DNA of 64,000 nucleotides from Merdimonas faecis (GTDB taxonomy: Bacteria; Bacillota; Clostridia; Lachnospirales; Lachnospiraceae): assembly GCF_001754075.1 (NCBI RefSeq), contig NZ_MIEH01000022.1, positions 1 to 64,000 on the forward strand. Reading direction: 5' to 3'. The position numbers and the translations under genes are program-made. The number at the start of each line of letters is the position of its first letter. Positions within the stretch are counted from its first letter, which is position 1. Shown in pieces: positions 42,928 to 52,143 of this stretch. The notes beneath the pieces are model-generated. The model searched no databases. It was not told the DNA's origin and worked only from the letters and a program-made list of their open reading frames with translations.

Positions 42928-44218
42928 CATCTCTCCTCCGAAACAGTGCGAGATAAAATCCATCCCCTTCGTCTTTTCCCGGAAGTCTTTGCTGCTCCCG
43001 CACCAGGGAAAATTCCGGATATTTTCCGGCAAACCACTGTGCATTTTCTTCATTTTCTCTCCGGTTGATCGTGCAGGTACTGTACAAAAGCTTCCCGCCC
43101 GGCTTTACATAGTCCTTCACCACGGCCAGGATCCGCCTTTGCAGAGCCGCCAGCTCTTCTTGCGCCTCTTTGGTCATCCGAAGCTTCAGATCCGGCTTCT
43201 TTCCCAGCACTCCAAGACCAGAGCAGGGAAGATCCGCAATGACAATATCCGCCTTTTCTACCGACTCCTGATCCGTCTCCAGCGCATCCTGTACAACCGC
43301 TTCTATATTAGTAAGACCGCTTCTTTCAATATTTTCCCGAATCAGTCCCACCTTATATTCCGTCAGGTCGCGGGCCTCCACATGACCGGTCCCGGAAAGG
43401 AGCTCCGCCAGATGGATCGCTTTGCCGCCCGGCGCCGCACAGACGTCGATGATCTCGTCCCCCGGCTTGGGATCCGCCCACAGCGCCGCCTGCATGGAGC
43501 TTACATCCTGTACCTGATAATACCCCTGGCGAAAACTGGAAAGAGCCGCCAGATGATCAAAGCCTGACAGATAAAGCCCACAGGGAGTATCCGGGATTTC
43601 CCGGACTGTTACCCCTTCCTTTTCCAGCATGTCCATCAGCGCCTCTTTCGTGATCCTCTGCGGATCAAAACGCACAGACAACGGGTCTGCCTTAAGGAAA
43701 GCCTCTCCCATCTTCTGCACCGTGTCAAAATCATAGGTTTCCAGCCACTGGCTTACAAGCCACTCCGGCAGGGACTCCCGGACAGACAGACAGGAAACAG
43801 GATCCGACGGATCCGGGTATGTAATCTGATCCAGATTTCTGCTGATGTTTCTTAAAACGCCATTGACAAATCCCTTCAGATTATGGAATCCTTTTTTGGC
43901 TGCCAGCTTCACCGCCTCATTGCATACCGCGGAGTCCGGGATACTGTCCATGTATTTCAGCTGATAGACGCTGAACCGTAAGATTGTCCGGATCACCGGC
44001 TTCATTTTATTTACTTTCACCTTGGAAAACTGATTGATAACCGCATCAATTTCGATCATGCGTTCAAGCGTGCCGTTTACCACTCTCGTGATAAACGCAC
44101 GCTCTCGTTTGTCCAGATATTGATAAAGATCCAGAAGATTCTTCAAAACGATATGGCTGTATTCCCCGTCGCGGGTAATGGAAAGCAACGCTTCCAGCAC
44201 CAGTTCTCTTTCATTCAT
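42920..44218 (-). CDS. rsmB: 16S rRNA m5C967 methyltransferase RsmB
   Basis: A 432-residue enzyme: an N-terminal NusB-like RNA-binding domain (1-135, ITRVVNGTLERMIEIDAVI), then a Rossmann methyltransferase with DVCAAPGGKAIHLAE (SAM site), ADLPCSGLGVLGKKPDLK (catalytic PCSG) and YSTCTINRRENEENA (second catalytic Cys). Full length. Overlaps rlmN; starts three bases after the metallopeptidase stop. The ATG has GAGGAGAAGATAGGAG upstream. Confidence 0.96.
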   Translation of the reverse strand: MNERELVLEALLSITRDGEYSHIVLKNLLDLYQYLDKRERAFITRVVNGTLERMIEIDAVINQFSKVKVNKMKPVIRTILRFSVYQLKYMDSIPDSAVCNEAVKLAAKKGFHNLKGFVNGVLRNISRNLDQITYPDPSDPVSCLSVRESLPEWLVSQWLETYDFDTVQKMGEAFLKADPLSVRFDPQRITKEALMDMLEKEGVTVREIPDTPCGLYLSGFDHLAALSSFRQGYYQVQDVSSMQAALWADPKPGDEIIDVCAAPGGKAIHLAELLSGTGHVEARDLTEYKVGLIRENIERSGLTNIEAVVQDALETDQESVEKADIVIADLPCSGLGVLGKKPDLKLRMTKEAQEELAALQRRILAVVKDYVKPGGKLLYSTCTINRRENEENAQWFAGKYPEFSLVREQQRLPGKDEGDGFYLALFRRRDDE

Positions 44219-44221
44219 CTC

Positions 44222-44923
44222 CTATCTTCTCCTCGAGTTTGATATTAAAATAATCCTGAGAAGCTGCAGGATCGCCGACGCTGCTCCCGCCACATAAGTA
44301 AGCGCGGCTGCCGTCAGGACCTTCCTGGTAGCCTGCACTTCATCCTCATACAGCATCCCGTTTCCGCTCAGCATGCGGATGGCCCGGCTGGATGCATTAA
44401 ATTCCACCGGCAGCGTCACGATCTGGAACAATACCGCCAGCGAAAAAGCCAGGATCCCAAGATTTAAAAATAAGACCGATGACTGGCTGTTAAATAAAAG
44501 TCCGATCAGAATCAGGGGCCAGGCAATCGTGCTGCCAAAGTTCGCCACCGGAACCAGAGCGCTCCGGAACGCAAGCGGCGCATAGCCGGTGGCATGCTGG
44601 ATCGCATGGCCGCACTCATGGGCTGCCACACCCACTGCCGCCACAGATGCAGATCCATACGTCGTATCCGACAGGCGAAGCACCTTGCTTCTGGGGTCAT
44701 AGTGGTCCGTCAGGTTTCCGGACACATGCTCTACCCTGACGTCATAAATGCCCGCCCGGTGAAGCACCTGCTCCGCCGCTTCTCTTCCGGTCATCCCGGA
44801 ATGATTGCGTATCCTGGAATATCTGGAAAATGTGGAACGCATCTTCGCCGATGCCGCCAGACAGATGACCACACCAATCAGCACTAACATATATGTTGGA
44901 TCAAAATACATTGGATAATACAT
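44222..44923 (-). CDS. zinc metallopeptidase, YugP family
   Basis: A 233-residue membrane protein with the zinc motif HECGHAIQHATGY (HExxH) near residue 120 and four membrane segments (one at the N-terminus and three after the motif), typical of the YugP/DUF2207-like neutral zinc metallopeptidase family. It should be embedded in the cytoplasmic membrane; substrates are unknown. CCAGGAGGCGGTAACT ribosome site; a -10 TATAAT lies 23 bases before the ATG (44951-44946) without a clear -35. It heads the rsmB-to-thiN half of the run. Confidence 0.88.
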   Translation of the reverse strand: MYYPMYFDPTYMLVLIGVVICLAASAKMRSTFSRYSRIRNHSGMTGREAAEQVLHRAGIYDVRVEHVSGNLTDHYDPRSKVLRLSDTTYGSASVAAVGVAAHECGHAIQHATGYAPLAFRSALVPVANFGSTIAWPLILIGLLFNSQSSVLFLNLGILAFSLAVLFQIVTLPVEFNASSRAIRMLSGNGMLYEDEVQATRKVLTAAALTYVAGAASAILQLLRIILISNSRRR

Positions 44924-45011
44924 AGTTACCGCCTCCTGGTATTACATTATAATAGAAAAGCGAGAAAAAAACCGTGGATTCATACAATTTTAATAATTCT
45001 TAATAAACTTA

Positions 45012-45082
45012 ATGCCAGGGTCGAAAAGTCTGAACCCACATGAGATTGTGGAAGTGCGAAGCACGGAACAATCCGTAGGCAT
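45012..45082. other. folded intergenic element between fmt and the metallopeptidase gene
   Basis: Minus-strand reading: outer arms ATGCC/GGCAT enclose two hairpins. One is ATTGT-TCC-GTGC-TTC-GCAC-TTCC-ACAAT (about 45075-45048), the other GGGT...ACCC. Beginning five bases after the fmt stop, it could be a terminator-like or repeat element; no T-run follows. The remaining 80 bases to the next gene are A/T rich and hold a weak promoter. Confidence 0.4.
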
Positions 45083-45086
45083 CACT

Positions 45087-46049
45087 TTATCCCTCTGATC
45101 CCAGCTTCTCTCCGGCTTCCATCGTATATCCCCGCAGGAACGCACCAGCGTCCATCCGCTTCTTCCCAGGACTCTGAAGTGCGCAGACCTTCAGCAGGTC
45201 TTTTCCCGTCTGCACCAGGAATCCGTCTTTTTCTACCTTCACCACGGTGCCTGGTTTTGCTGTTTCCTGCTGCTGTGCAGCTTTCGCCTCTTCCTGGCTT
45301 ATCACCTGGGCTTCCCAGATCTTCATGGTCTTGCCCGTCCAGTCTGTATAGGCGCTGGGCCAGGGATTTAATCCCCGGATCAGCCGTTCGATCTCTTCTG
45401 CCGGCCTGGTCCAGTCGATTTTCCCTAAGCTCTTATCCAGCATCCTGGCATATTCCGTAGGGCTTTCCCCCTGTTTTTCCGGAGTGATGGCGTGGGCTTC
45501 CAGCCCTTTCAGCGTCTCCACACAGAGCCTGGCTCCGGCTTCGGCCAGCTTGTCATGAAGGCTTCCTCCCGTTTCCTTTTCATCCAGGACTACTTCTGTC
45601 TTTAACAGCATATCACCGGTATCCAGCCCCGCATCCATCTGCATGGTCGTCACGCCGGAGACCTTTTCCCCATTTATGACCGCCCACTGGATCGGTGCCG
45701 CCCCGCGGTATTTGGGAAGCAGAGACGCATGAACATTCACACACCCATAAGGCGTCATATCCAGAATGGCCTGCGGCAGGATCTGTCCAAAGGCGATCAC
45801 CACCATAATATCCGCCTGATATTTCCGCAGTTCTTCGATACACGCCTCCTCCCGGATCTTCTTTGGCTGATAGACCGGGATATCGTATTTCAGGGCTGTT
45901 TCCTTCACCGGCGGATACTGCATCTTCCCGCCGCGGCCCTTTGGCTTATCCGGCTGCGTCACTGCCAGCACCACCTCATGCCCGGCCTCGATCAGAGCTT
46001 CCAGTGTCCCCACGGAAAACTCCGGTGTCCCCATAAATATGACTTTCAT
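45087..46049 (-). CDS. fmt: methionyl-tRNA formyltransferase
   Basis: A 320-residue enzyme that formylates initiator Met-tRNA with 10-formyl-tetrahydrofolate. Marks: IFMGTPEFSVGTLEALIEAGHEV, PQAILDMTPYGCVNVHASLLPKYRGAAPIQWAVINGE (catalytic Asn/His), TMQMDAGLDTGDML, and the C-terminal OB-like domain that holds the tRNA. It lies 14 bases after def, the partner that removes the formyl group later. GAAGGAGGGACCAGG ribosome site. Confidence 0.97.
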   Translation of the reverse strand: MKVIFMGTPEFSVGTLEALIEAGHEVVLAVTQPDKPKGRGGKMQYPPVKETALKYDIPVYQPKKIREEACIEELRKYQADIMVVIAFGQILPQAILDMTPYGCVNVHASLLPKYRGAAPIQWAVINGEKVSGVTTMQMDAGLDTGDMLLKTEVVLDEKETGGSLHDKLAEAGARLCVETLKGLEAHAITPEKQGESPTEYARMLDKSLGKIDWTRPAEEIERLIRGLNPWPSAYTDWTGKTMKIWEAQVISQEEAKAAQQQETAKPGTVVKVEKDGFLVQTGKDLLKVCALQSPGKKRMDAGAFLRGYTMEAGEKLGSEG

Positions 46050-46063
46050 CCTGGTCCCTCCTT

Positions 46064-46552
46064 CTATACTTCTTCCTCGTCTTCCGGATCTGCGTATTCT
46101 ACATCATGGAGTTCTCCTTCCACCAGATCCACATATAAATGTCCGTCCAAGTGGTCAATCTCATGGCAGAAAGCACGTGCCAGAAGTCCTTCTCCCTCCA
46201 GCTCGATCTCTTCCATATCTTCATTCTGGGCGATCACTTTGACATGATCCGGTCTTGTCACCTGCCCGGCTTTTCCAGGCACGCTCAAGCATCCTTCCTC
46301 GCCGGTCTGCTCTCCGGAGGTCTCAACGATCCTGGGGTTGATCAGCACGATCGGGCCTTCTCCCACATCGATCACCACGATCCTTTTTAAGATCCCCACC
46401 TGGGGCGCCGCAAGGCCTACGCCCATAGCTTCATACATCGTGTCCAGCATATCGCTGATCAGGATCTTTGTCCGAAGATTCATCTTCGTTACTTCTTTAC
46501 ATGGTTTTGTCAGCACTTCATCGCCGATTTCTCTGATTTTTCTCGTTGCCAT
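46064..46552 (-). CDS. def: peptide deformylase
   Basis: A 162-residue metal enzyme removing the N-formyl group from new proteins. The three motifs are [19 protein letters not shown] (metal Cys) and HEIDHLDG (metal His pair, catalytic Glu) in the slight variant [15 protein letters not shown]. Ends in an acidic tail. It lies between priA and fmt in the standard order. Confidence 0.97.
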   Translation of the reverse strand: MATRKIREIGDEVLTKPCKEVTKMNLRTKILISDMLDTMYEAMGVGLAAPQVGILKRIVVIDVGEGPIVLINPRIVETSGEQTGEEGCLSVPGKAGQVTRPDHVKVIAQNEDMEEIELEGEGLLARAFCHEIDHLDGHLYVDLVEGELHDVEYADPEDEEEV

Positions 46553-46582
46553 AATTTACCTCTCTTCTCCATATTTTTCTAT

Positions 46583-48811
46583 TTAGAACACGCCCATGGG
46601 ATCCAGGTCAAACTGGATCCTTAAGGTCTGAAATCCCCGGTTTGCTTCTATATATTGTTCCATCCGGTTCTTTGCCTCAATCAGGATGTGCGCTTCTTTT
46701 TCTTTCAGATACAGGACTTTCCTGTACACATCGTTTACCTTTCCCACGTAAGGGCTGGCTGGCCCTATCACCTGTATCCGTCCCCCCGGGTCGATCCGCC
46801 CAAGGAATTCCTTCAGGTACCCTGCCGCCTCTAAAAGCCGCTCTTCTTCCGGCCCCGTAAGAAGCACCGCCAGAAGGTGGGATGCCGGCGGGTAGCCCAT
46901 CAGCTTTCTGTAGCCCATTTCTTCTTCATAAAACCCTTCATAGTCCTGGGCCGCCGCCATCTGGATACTATAGTGGTCCGGGCTGTAGGTCTGGATCACC
47001 ACCTGGCCGGACGCCGCTCCCCGGCCTGCTCTTCCGGCCGCCTGCGTCAGAAGCTGGAAGGTCCGCTCTCCCGAACGGTAATCATCGCTGTACAGCGAAA
47101 GATCTGCCGCCAGGACTCCAACAAGAGTCACCTTGGGGAAATCATGGCCTTTGACGATCATCTGTGTCCCGATCAGGATGTCGGCTTCCTCGTCCGCGAA
47201 GGTCTCCAGGATCTTTTCATATCCGTCCTTTTTCCGTGTGGTATCCATGTCCATGCGCAATATGCGCGCTTCCGGAAACGTCCTGCGGACCAGCTCCTCC
47301 ACCTGCTGGGTCCCTGCCCGGAATCCTCCGATATAAGAGGAACCGCAGGACGGACAGCTCCGAAGAAGCGGTGTTTCATAACCACAGTAATGGCAGACCA
47401 GTTTCCCGTTCCGGTGGGCAGATAAGGAAACGTCGCAGTGAGGACATTTTACTACATATCCGCAGGCCCTGCAACTGACAAACCCTGCATAGCCTCTCCG
47501 GTTCAAAAAGAGCATGATCTGTTCCTTCCTTTCAAGACGGTCACGGATCATTTCCTCCAGCTTTCCGCTTAAGATCGAGCGGTTCCCCCGGCGCAGCTCT
47601 TCCCGCATATCTGTAATAAACACTTCCGGAAGAGCGCTTTCCCCTGTCCGGTTCTTTAGCTCCAGCATCGTAAACCTGCCGGTCTTACAGGCATAAAAGC
47701 TTTCCAGCGAGGGCGTCGCAGATCCCAGGACCACGCTGGCCCCCTCCTCCTGTGCCCGGTGGATGGCCGTCTCTCTGGCATGGTATCTCGGCACCTGTTC
47801 ACTTTTATAGGTGCCCTCATGCTCCTCATCGATCACGATCAGTCCCAGGTTCGGAAATGGCGTGAACAGTGCGGACCTTGGCCCGATCATCACATCCACT
47901 TCTCCTGCTTTCACCCGCTCCATCTGATCATAGCGTTCTCCCTGAGACATGCGGGAATGAAGGATAGAAACCCGGTCTCCAAATCTTCCGTAAAACCGCA
48001 TGACCGTCTGATAGGTCAATGCGATCTCCGGAATCAGCACAATAGCCTGTTTTCCCTTTTTCAGGACCCGGCCGATCATTTCCATATAAACTTCTGTCTT
48101 ACCGCTTCCGGTGACGCCATATACCAGATAAGTACCGGTCCTTCCCTGCTCGTAATCCTGCCAGAAGGCCTCTACTGCTTTTTGCTGCTCCCCAGTCAGT
48201 GTGACACTTTCTTTTTCCTTTGCCGCAGCAGGAATAGGATTTCTGAACATCTGCTCCGTCCGGATCTCGATGACACCCTGCTCCTCCAGTGCCTTAATGA
48301 CCGCGGCTGTCACATGCAGCTTCTTCGTCAGCAACTCGTAATCCTGGCCTGGCTGCTCTAAAAGGCCTGAAAGGAGGCGGGCCCTGGCTTTTTGGTTTTT
48401 ATGGAGATACAGCTTAAGCTTTTCTTTTCCTTCTTCCTCTGAAAGCTTCAGCACAACGGTCCGCCGTTTTCTGGTCCGCTCCTGCCTCTTGATCGGAATC
48501 ACCGTTTTTAAGGCCTGGATCATAGTCCCGCCATAATATTCCTTCATCCAGGCAGCCAGCGCCACCAGCTTCGCTTCAATGGCGATGCTTCCCTCCACGA
48601 TCCCGCTGATTTCCTTGATCTTCTCAGGATCGTAATCCACCTTTTCCGAAAATCCGGTCACATAGCCCTTGGTCTCTTTATTGTATCTTCCAAAAGGGAC
48701 CAGAACTTCCATACCAATTTTAAGCATCCCCTCCAGATGAGAGGGGATGCGGTATTGGAAAATCTTATCCAGTTTCTCATGTGTAATGTCGATGATAATA
48801 TCAGCGTACAT
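46583..48811 (-). CDS. priA: primosomal replication restart helicase PriA
   Basis: A 742-residue DEAD-type helicase that reloads the replisome at stalled forks. It has an N-terminal 3'-end-binding domain, Walker A VTGSGKTEVY, the DEAH box as DEEHEGTYK, VVLGSATPS, the paired zinc-binding cysteines (CRACGYVVKCPHCD, CHYCGYE...CPSCGSS) and the C-terminal helicase half (GTQMIVKGHDFPKV, QAAGRAGRG). Full length. It overlaps murE by 11 bases. GAGGAGTTAC precedes its ATG. Confidence 0.97.
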   Translation of the reverse strand: MYADIIIDITHEKLDKIFQYRIPSHLEGMLKIGMEVLVPFGRYNKETKGYVTGFSEKVDYDPEKIKEISGIVEGSIAIEAKLVALAAWMKEYYGGTMIQALKTVIPIKRQERTRKRRTVVLKLSEEEGKEKLKLYLHKNQKARARLLSGLLEQPGQDYELLTKKLHVTAAVIKALEEQGVIEIRTEQMFRNPIPAAAKEKESVTLTGEQQKAVEAFWQDYEQGRTGTYLVYGVTGSGKTEVYMEMIGRVLKKGKQAIVLIPEIALTYQTVMRFYGRFGDRVSILHSRMSQGERYDQMERVKAGEVDVMIGPRSALFTPFPNLGLIVIDEEHEGTYKSEQVPRYHARETAIHRAQEEGASVVLGSATPSLESFYACKTGRFTMLELKNRTGESALPEVFITDMREELRRGNRSILSGKLEEMIRDRLERKEQIMLFLNRRGYAGFVSCRACGYVVKCPHCDVSLSAHRNGKLVCHYCGYETPLLRSCPSCGSSYIGGFRAGTQQVEELVRRTFPEARILRMDMDTTRKKDGYEKILETFADEEADILIGTQMIVKGHDFPKVTLVGVLAADLSLYSDDYRSGERTFQLLTQAAGRAGRGAASGQVVIQTYSPDHYSIQMAAAQDYEGFYEEEMGYRKLMGYPPASHLLAVLLTGPEEERLLEAAGYLKEFLGRIDPGGRIQVIGPASPYVGKVNDVYRKVLYLKEKEAHILIEAKNRMEQYIEANRGFQTLRIQFDLDPMGVF

Positions 48812-50267
48812 GTAACTCCTCTAATACTTCTCTGATCAGGACTCTGTCATCCATATCGTACTTGACGCCCTTGATTTCCTGATAAGTCTCATGGCCTTTT
48901 CCGGCCAGCACAATGATGTCTCCCGGCTGTCCGTGCTCGATGGCATAGCGGATCGCCTCTTTCCGGTCGCAGATATCGATGTATTTTCCATCTGTCTTCT
49001 TCATGCCCACAATGATATCGTCGATGATATCCTGGGGCTCTTCAAATCTTGGGTTATCCGACGTGATAACCGTAAAGTCCGCAAGACGCCCTGACACCTC
49101 TCCCATCTCGTAACGGCGGGTCTTGGAACGGTTTCCTCCACATCCAAAGATGGTGACGATCCGTCCGGGGTTATAGTCTCTCAACGTATTCAGCAGGCTC
49201 TCCAGACTCATGGCATTGTGGGCGTAGTCGATCAGCATGGTAAATTCATCGGATACCTTGACCATCTCTACCCTTCCCTTGACCTTTGCTTCCTTAAGAG
49301 CCGCCTTGATATTTTCCACCGGAACGCCGAAATGCCGGCATACAGCGATCGCCGTCAGGGAATTGTATACGCTGAAGTTCCCCGGTATGTCGATCTCTAC
49401 ATCAAAATCCATCAATCCATTGACATGGTATTTCACGCCCAGATAACCCGGTGTGGCAATGTGCTGTACATTGGTGGCCCTAAGGTCAGCCTTCTCCGAG
49501 AATCCATAGGTCTCCACCTTGCAGGTCGCATTGCGGAACACATCCTCAAACCACTGGTCATCCACGTTTGCAATCCCAAGCCTGCACTGTGTAAACAGAA
49601 TCCCTTTACAGCGCTTATAATCCTCAAAATCTTTATGCTCGTTGGGCCCAATGTGGTCCTCGCCCAGATTCGTGAAAATACCGATCTCGAACTGGATCCC
49701 CGCTGTCCGGTGAAGCATCAGCCCCTGGGATGATACCTCCATGACCACGCAGTCACAGCCTGCTTCCAACATCTGTGCAAAATACTGATGGATGGTATAG
49801 GACTCCGGCGTCGTGTTGTTAGCCGGAATCGACTTGTCGCCAATGATCGCTTCGATGGTGCCGATCAGCCCCACTTTATGTCCCACACCTTCCAGAATGG
49901 ATTTCACCATATAGGTGGTCGTGGTCTTTCCCTTCGTTCCGGTAATGCCGATCACTTTCAGCTTTTCTGCCGGATATCCGAAATATGCGGCGGACATCAG
50001 GGCCAGAGCGTACCGGGTATCGTCTACATGGATCACTGTCATTCCCTCCGGCGCCTCTACCGGCCGCTCCACGATCACGGCCGCCGCTCCTTTTTCCGCC
50101 ACATCTTCTATATAGTCATGTCCGTCTGACACCGCCCCGCTGATGCAGACAAACACACTTCCTTCCGTTACTTTTCTGGAATCATTGATCAGTTCCGTGA
50201 CCTCGATCTCGTCACTTCCCTGTCTCACTTCATATTCTAACCGTTCCAGCAGTCTGGTTAATTTCAT
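48801..50267 (-). CDS. murE: UDP-MurNAc-tripeptide synthetase (meso-DAP type)
   Basis: A 488-residue Mur ligase adding the third residue of the peptidoglycan stem peptide. ATP site GITGTKGKTTTTYMV, substrate region NNTTPESYTIHQYF, and DNPRFEEP, the motif tied to meso-diaminopimelate selection. Full length with three domains. Divergent from pepT; its promoter region (about 50290-50340) has TATACT at 50313-50308. First gene of the murE-priA-def-fmt run. Confidence 0.95.
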   Translation of the reverse strand: MKLTRLLERLEYEVRQGSDEIEVTELINDSRKVTEGSVFVCISGAVSDGHDYIEDVAEKGAAAVIVERPVEAPEGMTVIHVDDTRYALALMSAAYFGYPAEKLKVIGITGTKGKTTTTYMVKSILEGVGHKVGLIGTIEAIIGDKSIPANNTTPESYTIHQYFAQMLEAGCDCVVMEVSSQGLMLHRTAGIQFEIGIFTNLGEDHIGPNEHKDFEDYKRCKGILFTQCRLGIANVDDQWFEDVFRNATCKVETYGFSEKADLRATNVQHIATPGYLGVKYHVNGLMDFDVEIDIPGNFSVYNSLTAIAVCRHFGVPVENIKAALKEAKVKGRVEMVKVSDEFTMLIDYAHNAMSLESLLNTLRDYNPGRIVTIFGCGGNRSKTRRYEMGEVSGRLADFTVITSDNPRFEEPQDIIDDIIVGMKKTDGKYIDICDRKEAIRYAIEHGQPGDIIVLAGKGHETYQEIKGVKYDMDDRVLIREVLEELHVR

Positions 50268-50346
50268 AGCTTAATGCCTCCCTTTTGTATGGTATGGTAC
50301 TTCTAATAGTATAACATTAATTTTATGTGCCGAAAAGCTGAATTTG

Positions 50347-50355
50347 TGCTATAGT
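50347..50355 (+). promoter_or_regulatory. extended -10 promoter of pepT
   Basis: TGC-TATAGT (50347-50355) forms an extended -10, 36 bases before the ATG; no clear -35 is seen. It lies in the 124-base divergent region between murE and pepT. Confidence 0.45.
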
Positions 50356-50391
50356 ATATAGGAGAAAAACAAAGCAAAGGGGAATCTTAAC

Positions 50392-51606
50392 ATGAAAGCT
50401 TACGAAAGACTCTTAAAGTACGTTGTTGTACGTACACCAAGTGATGAAAACAGCGAGACGGTTCCTTCCTCCCAGTGCCAGTTTGACCTGGCACGCCTTC
50501 TGAAGGATGAGATGGAAGGCCTGGGACTTACAGACGTAGTGCTGGACGACCAGTGCTATCTCTATGGAAAGCTTCCGGCCACTCCCGGATATGAGGACAA
50601 GACCTCTATCGGTTTCATCGCTCATATGGACACAGTATCTGATTTCTGTGACCAGGATATTCACCCTGTCATCACAGAAAATTACAATGGAGAGGACCTT
50701 CCTTTAGGCGACAGCGGCCTGATCTTAAGCACGGAAACCTTCCCGCACTTAAAAGACCTGAAGGGACGCACCCTGATCACCACCAACGGTCACACTGTCC
50801 TTGGCGCTGATGATAAGGCAGGTATCGCCGAGATCCTGACCCTGATCGAAATCTTAAATGAGACAAAGATGCCTCACGGACCAATCTCTGTTGCCTTCAC
50901 TCCTGACGAGGAGATCGGCACCGGCGCTTCTCACTTCAATGTAGAGCAGTTCGGTGCTCAGTATGGCTATACTCTGGACGGCGACACCGAGGGCGAGATC
51001 CAGTATGAGAACTTCAACGCCTGCAAGGCAAAATTCGAGATCACCGGCTTCAGCGTACATCCTGGTTCCTCCAAGGACACCATGATCAACGCCTGCCTGG
51101 TAGCTATGGAGATCAATCAGATGCTGCCAGGTCTTGAGACACCACGCGGAACCGAAGGATACGAAGGATTCTTCCATCTGGTATCCATGTCCGGCGACTG
51201 CGGACATGCTGAGCTTAACTACTTTGTCCGCGACCATGACAAGCACTTCTTCGAAGGCCGCAAGAACACCCTGCGCCTTATCGAGAAGGATCTGAACGAA
51301 AAATGGGGCGAAGGCACAGTTAAGCTGACGATCACAGATCAGTACAAAAACATGGCTGAAGTTATCGCAGACTGCATGCACCTGATCGACAATGCAAAGA
51401 CTGCCTGCGAAAAAGCCGGCGTTACACCTCTGGTACTTCCGATCCGCGGCGGTACAGACGGATGCCAGTTAAGCTTCAAAGGCCTGCCGTGCCCGAACCT
51501 TGGAACCGGCGGACACGCTTATCACGGGCCATACGAGCACATCACCGTAGAAGGAATGGATAAGGCCGTAGACGTACTGGTAGAATTAGTAAAATTATAC
51601 GCTTAA
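50392..51606 (+). CDS. pepT: tripeptidase T
   Basis: A 404-residue M20-family aminopeptidase that cuts the N-terminal residue from tripeptides, with two zinc ions. Signatures: FIAHMDTVSDF (metal His and catalytic Asp), NGHTVLGADDKAGIAEI (bridging Asp), FTPDEEIGTGASHF (catalytic Glu and metal Glu), TLDGDTEGEI, and the late GTDGCQLSFKGLPCPNLGTGGHAYHGPYEH. Normal length. AAAGGGGAATCTTAAC ribosome site. It stands alone on the plus strand amid minus genes, with its own promoter and terminator. Codon use is noticeably more regular than in neighbours, hinting at high expression. Confidence 0.97.
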   Translation: MKAYERLLKYVVVRTPSDENSETVPSSQCQFDLARLLKDEMEGLGLTDVVLDDQCYLYGKLPATPGYEDKTSIGFIAHMDTVSDFCDQDIHPVITENYNGEDLPLGDSGLILSTETFPHLKDLKGRTLITTNGHTVLGADDKAGIAEILTLIEILNETKMPHGPISVAFTPDEEIGTGASHFNVEQFGAQYGYTLDGDTEGEIQYENFNACKAKFEITGFSVHPGSSKDTMINACLVAMEINQMLPGLETPRGTEGYEGFFHLVSMSGDCGHAELNYFVRDHDKHFFEGRKNTLRLIEKDLNEKWGEGTVKLTITDQYKNMAEVIADCMHLIDNAKTACEKAGVTPLVLPIRGGTDGCQLSFKGLPCPNLGTGGHAYHGPYEHITVEGMDKAVDVLVELVKLYA

Positions 51607-51614
51607 TAAAAGAA

Positions 51615-51660
51615 ATCCGGCCGGGAAACGTTCATAAGTTTCCCGGCCGGATTGTTTTCT
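51615..51660 (+). terminator. terminator of pepT
   Basis: A perfect 15-bp stem ATCCGGCCGGGAAAC/GTTTCCCGGCCGGAT with an 8-base loop (51615-51652), followed by TGTTTTCT. Confidence 0.9.
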
Positions 51661-52119
51661 CTACAATGGTTCTATTACCAACACCTGTACCATCGGCACT
51701 TCCCCGCTTACGTCCATTCCCTGGAAGTGTCCGCAGATCACATACTCTTTCCCCTGCTCAATCTCAAGATTTCCGGTCTTATCTTCTGCGTAGGCGATCA
51801 GACGCCCGTCTTCCGTCTGGAAATCCACCTGCCGATTCCCTCCCTGCGCGTCGGAGACAGCCTCTGCCGTTCCGGACAGCACTACAGTCGTCTTCTGCTG
51901 ATACTTTTCCGGTTTCTCGACCAGCTCCTTGTAACTCACCCCCGAATCATACTGCTCCAGGACTTCCTCCGACAATACCTCCTGCCAACGCTCCCGTTCA
52001 CCTGCTCCGTCTTTGTTTCCTGTGAAGCTCCAGCCCTTGACATAACACAACCCAGCCACGATCAGAAGCAGTACGAGTATGACAGATAAGACCACGATCC
52101 ATTTTCTCCTGCCTGCCAT
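51661..52119 (-). CDS. single-TM protein with OB-fold-like extracellular domain
   Basis: A 152-residue protein: a basic start (MAGRRK), one membrane segment (WIVVLSVILVLLLIVAGLCYV), then an outer domain in which strands such as KTTVVLSGTAEAVSD, RQVDFQTEDGRLIAYAED and KEYVICGHFQGMD suggest an OB-fold of the tRNA_anti-like type. I do not recognise a named family with certainty. The ATG at 52119 follows a run of GGGGGGAG. It lies 24 bases behind the sigma-factor fusion gene, so the two are probably co-transcribed and may act in one stress response. Confidence 0.65.
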   Translation of the reverse strand: MAGRRKWIVVLSVILVLLLIVAGLCYVKGWSFTGNKDGAGERERWQEVLSEEVLEQYDSGVSYKELVEKPEKYQQKTTVVLSGTAEAVSDAQGGNRQVDFQTEDGRLIAYAEDKTGNLEIEQGKEYVICGHFQGMDVSGEVPMVQVLVIEPL

Positions 52120-52143
52120 TTCATCTCCCCCCTTCATATCCTA

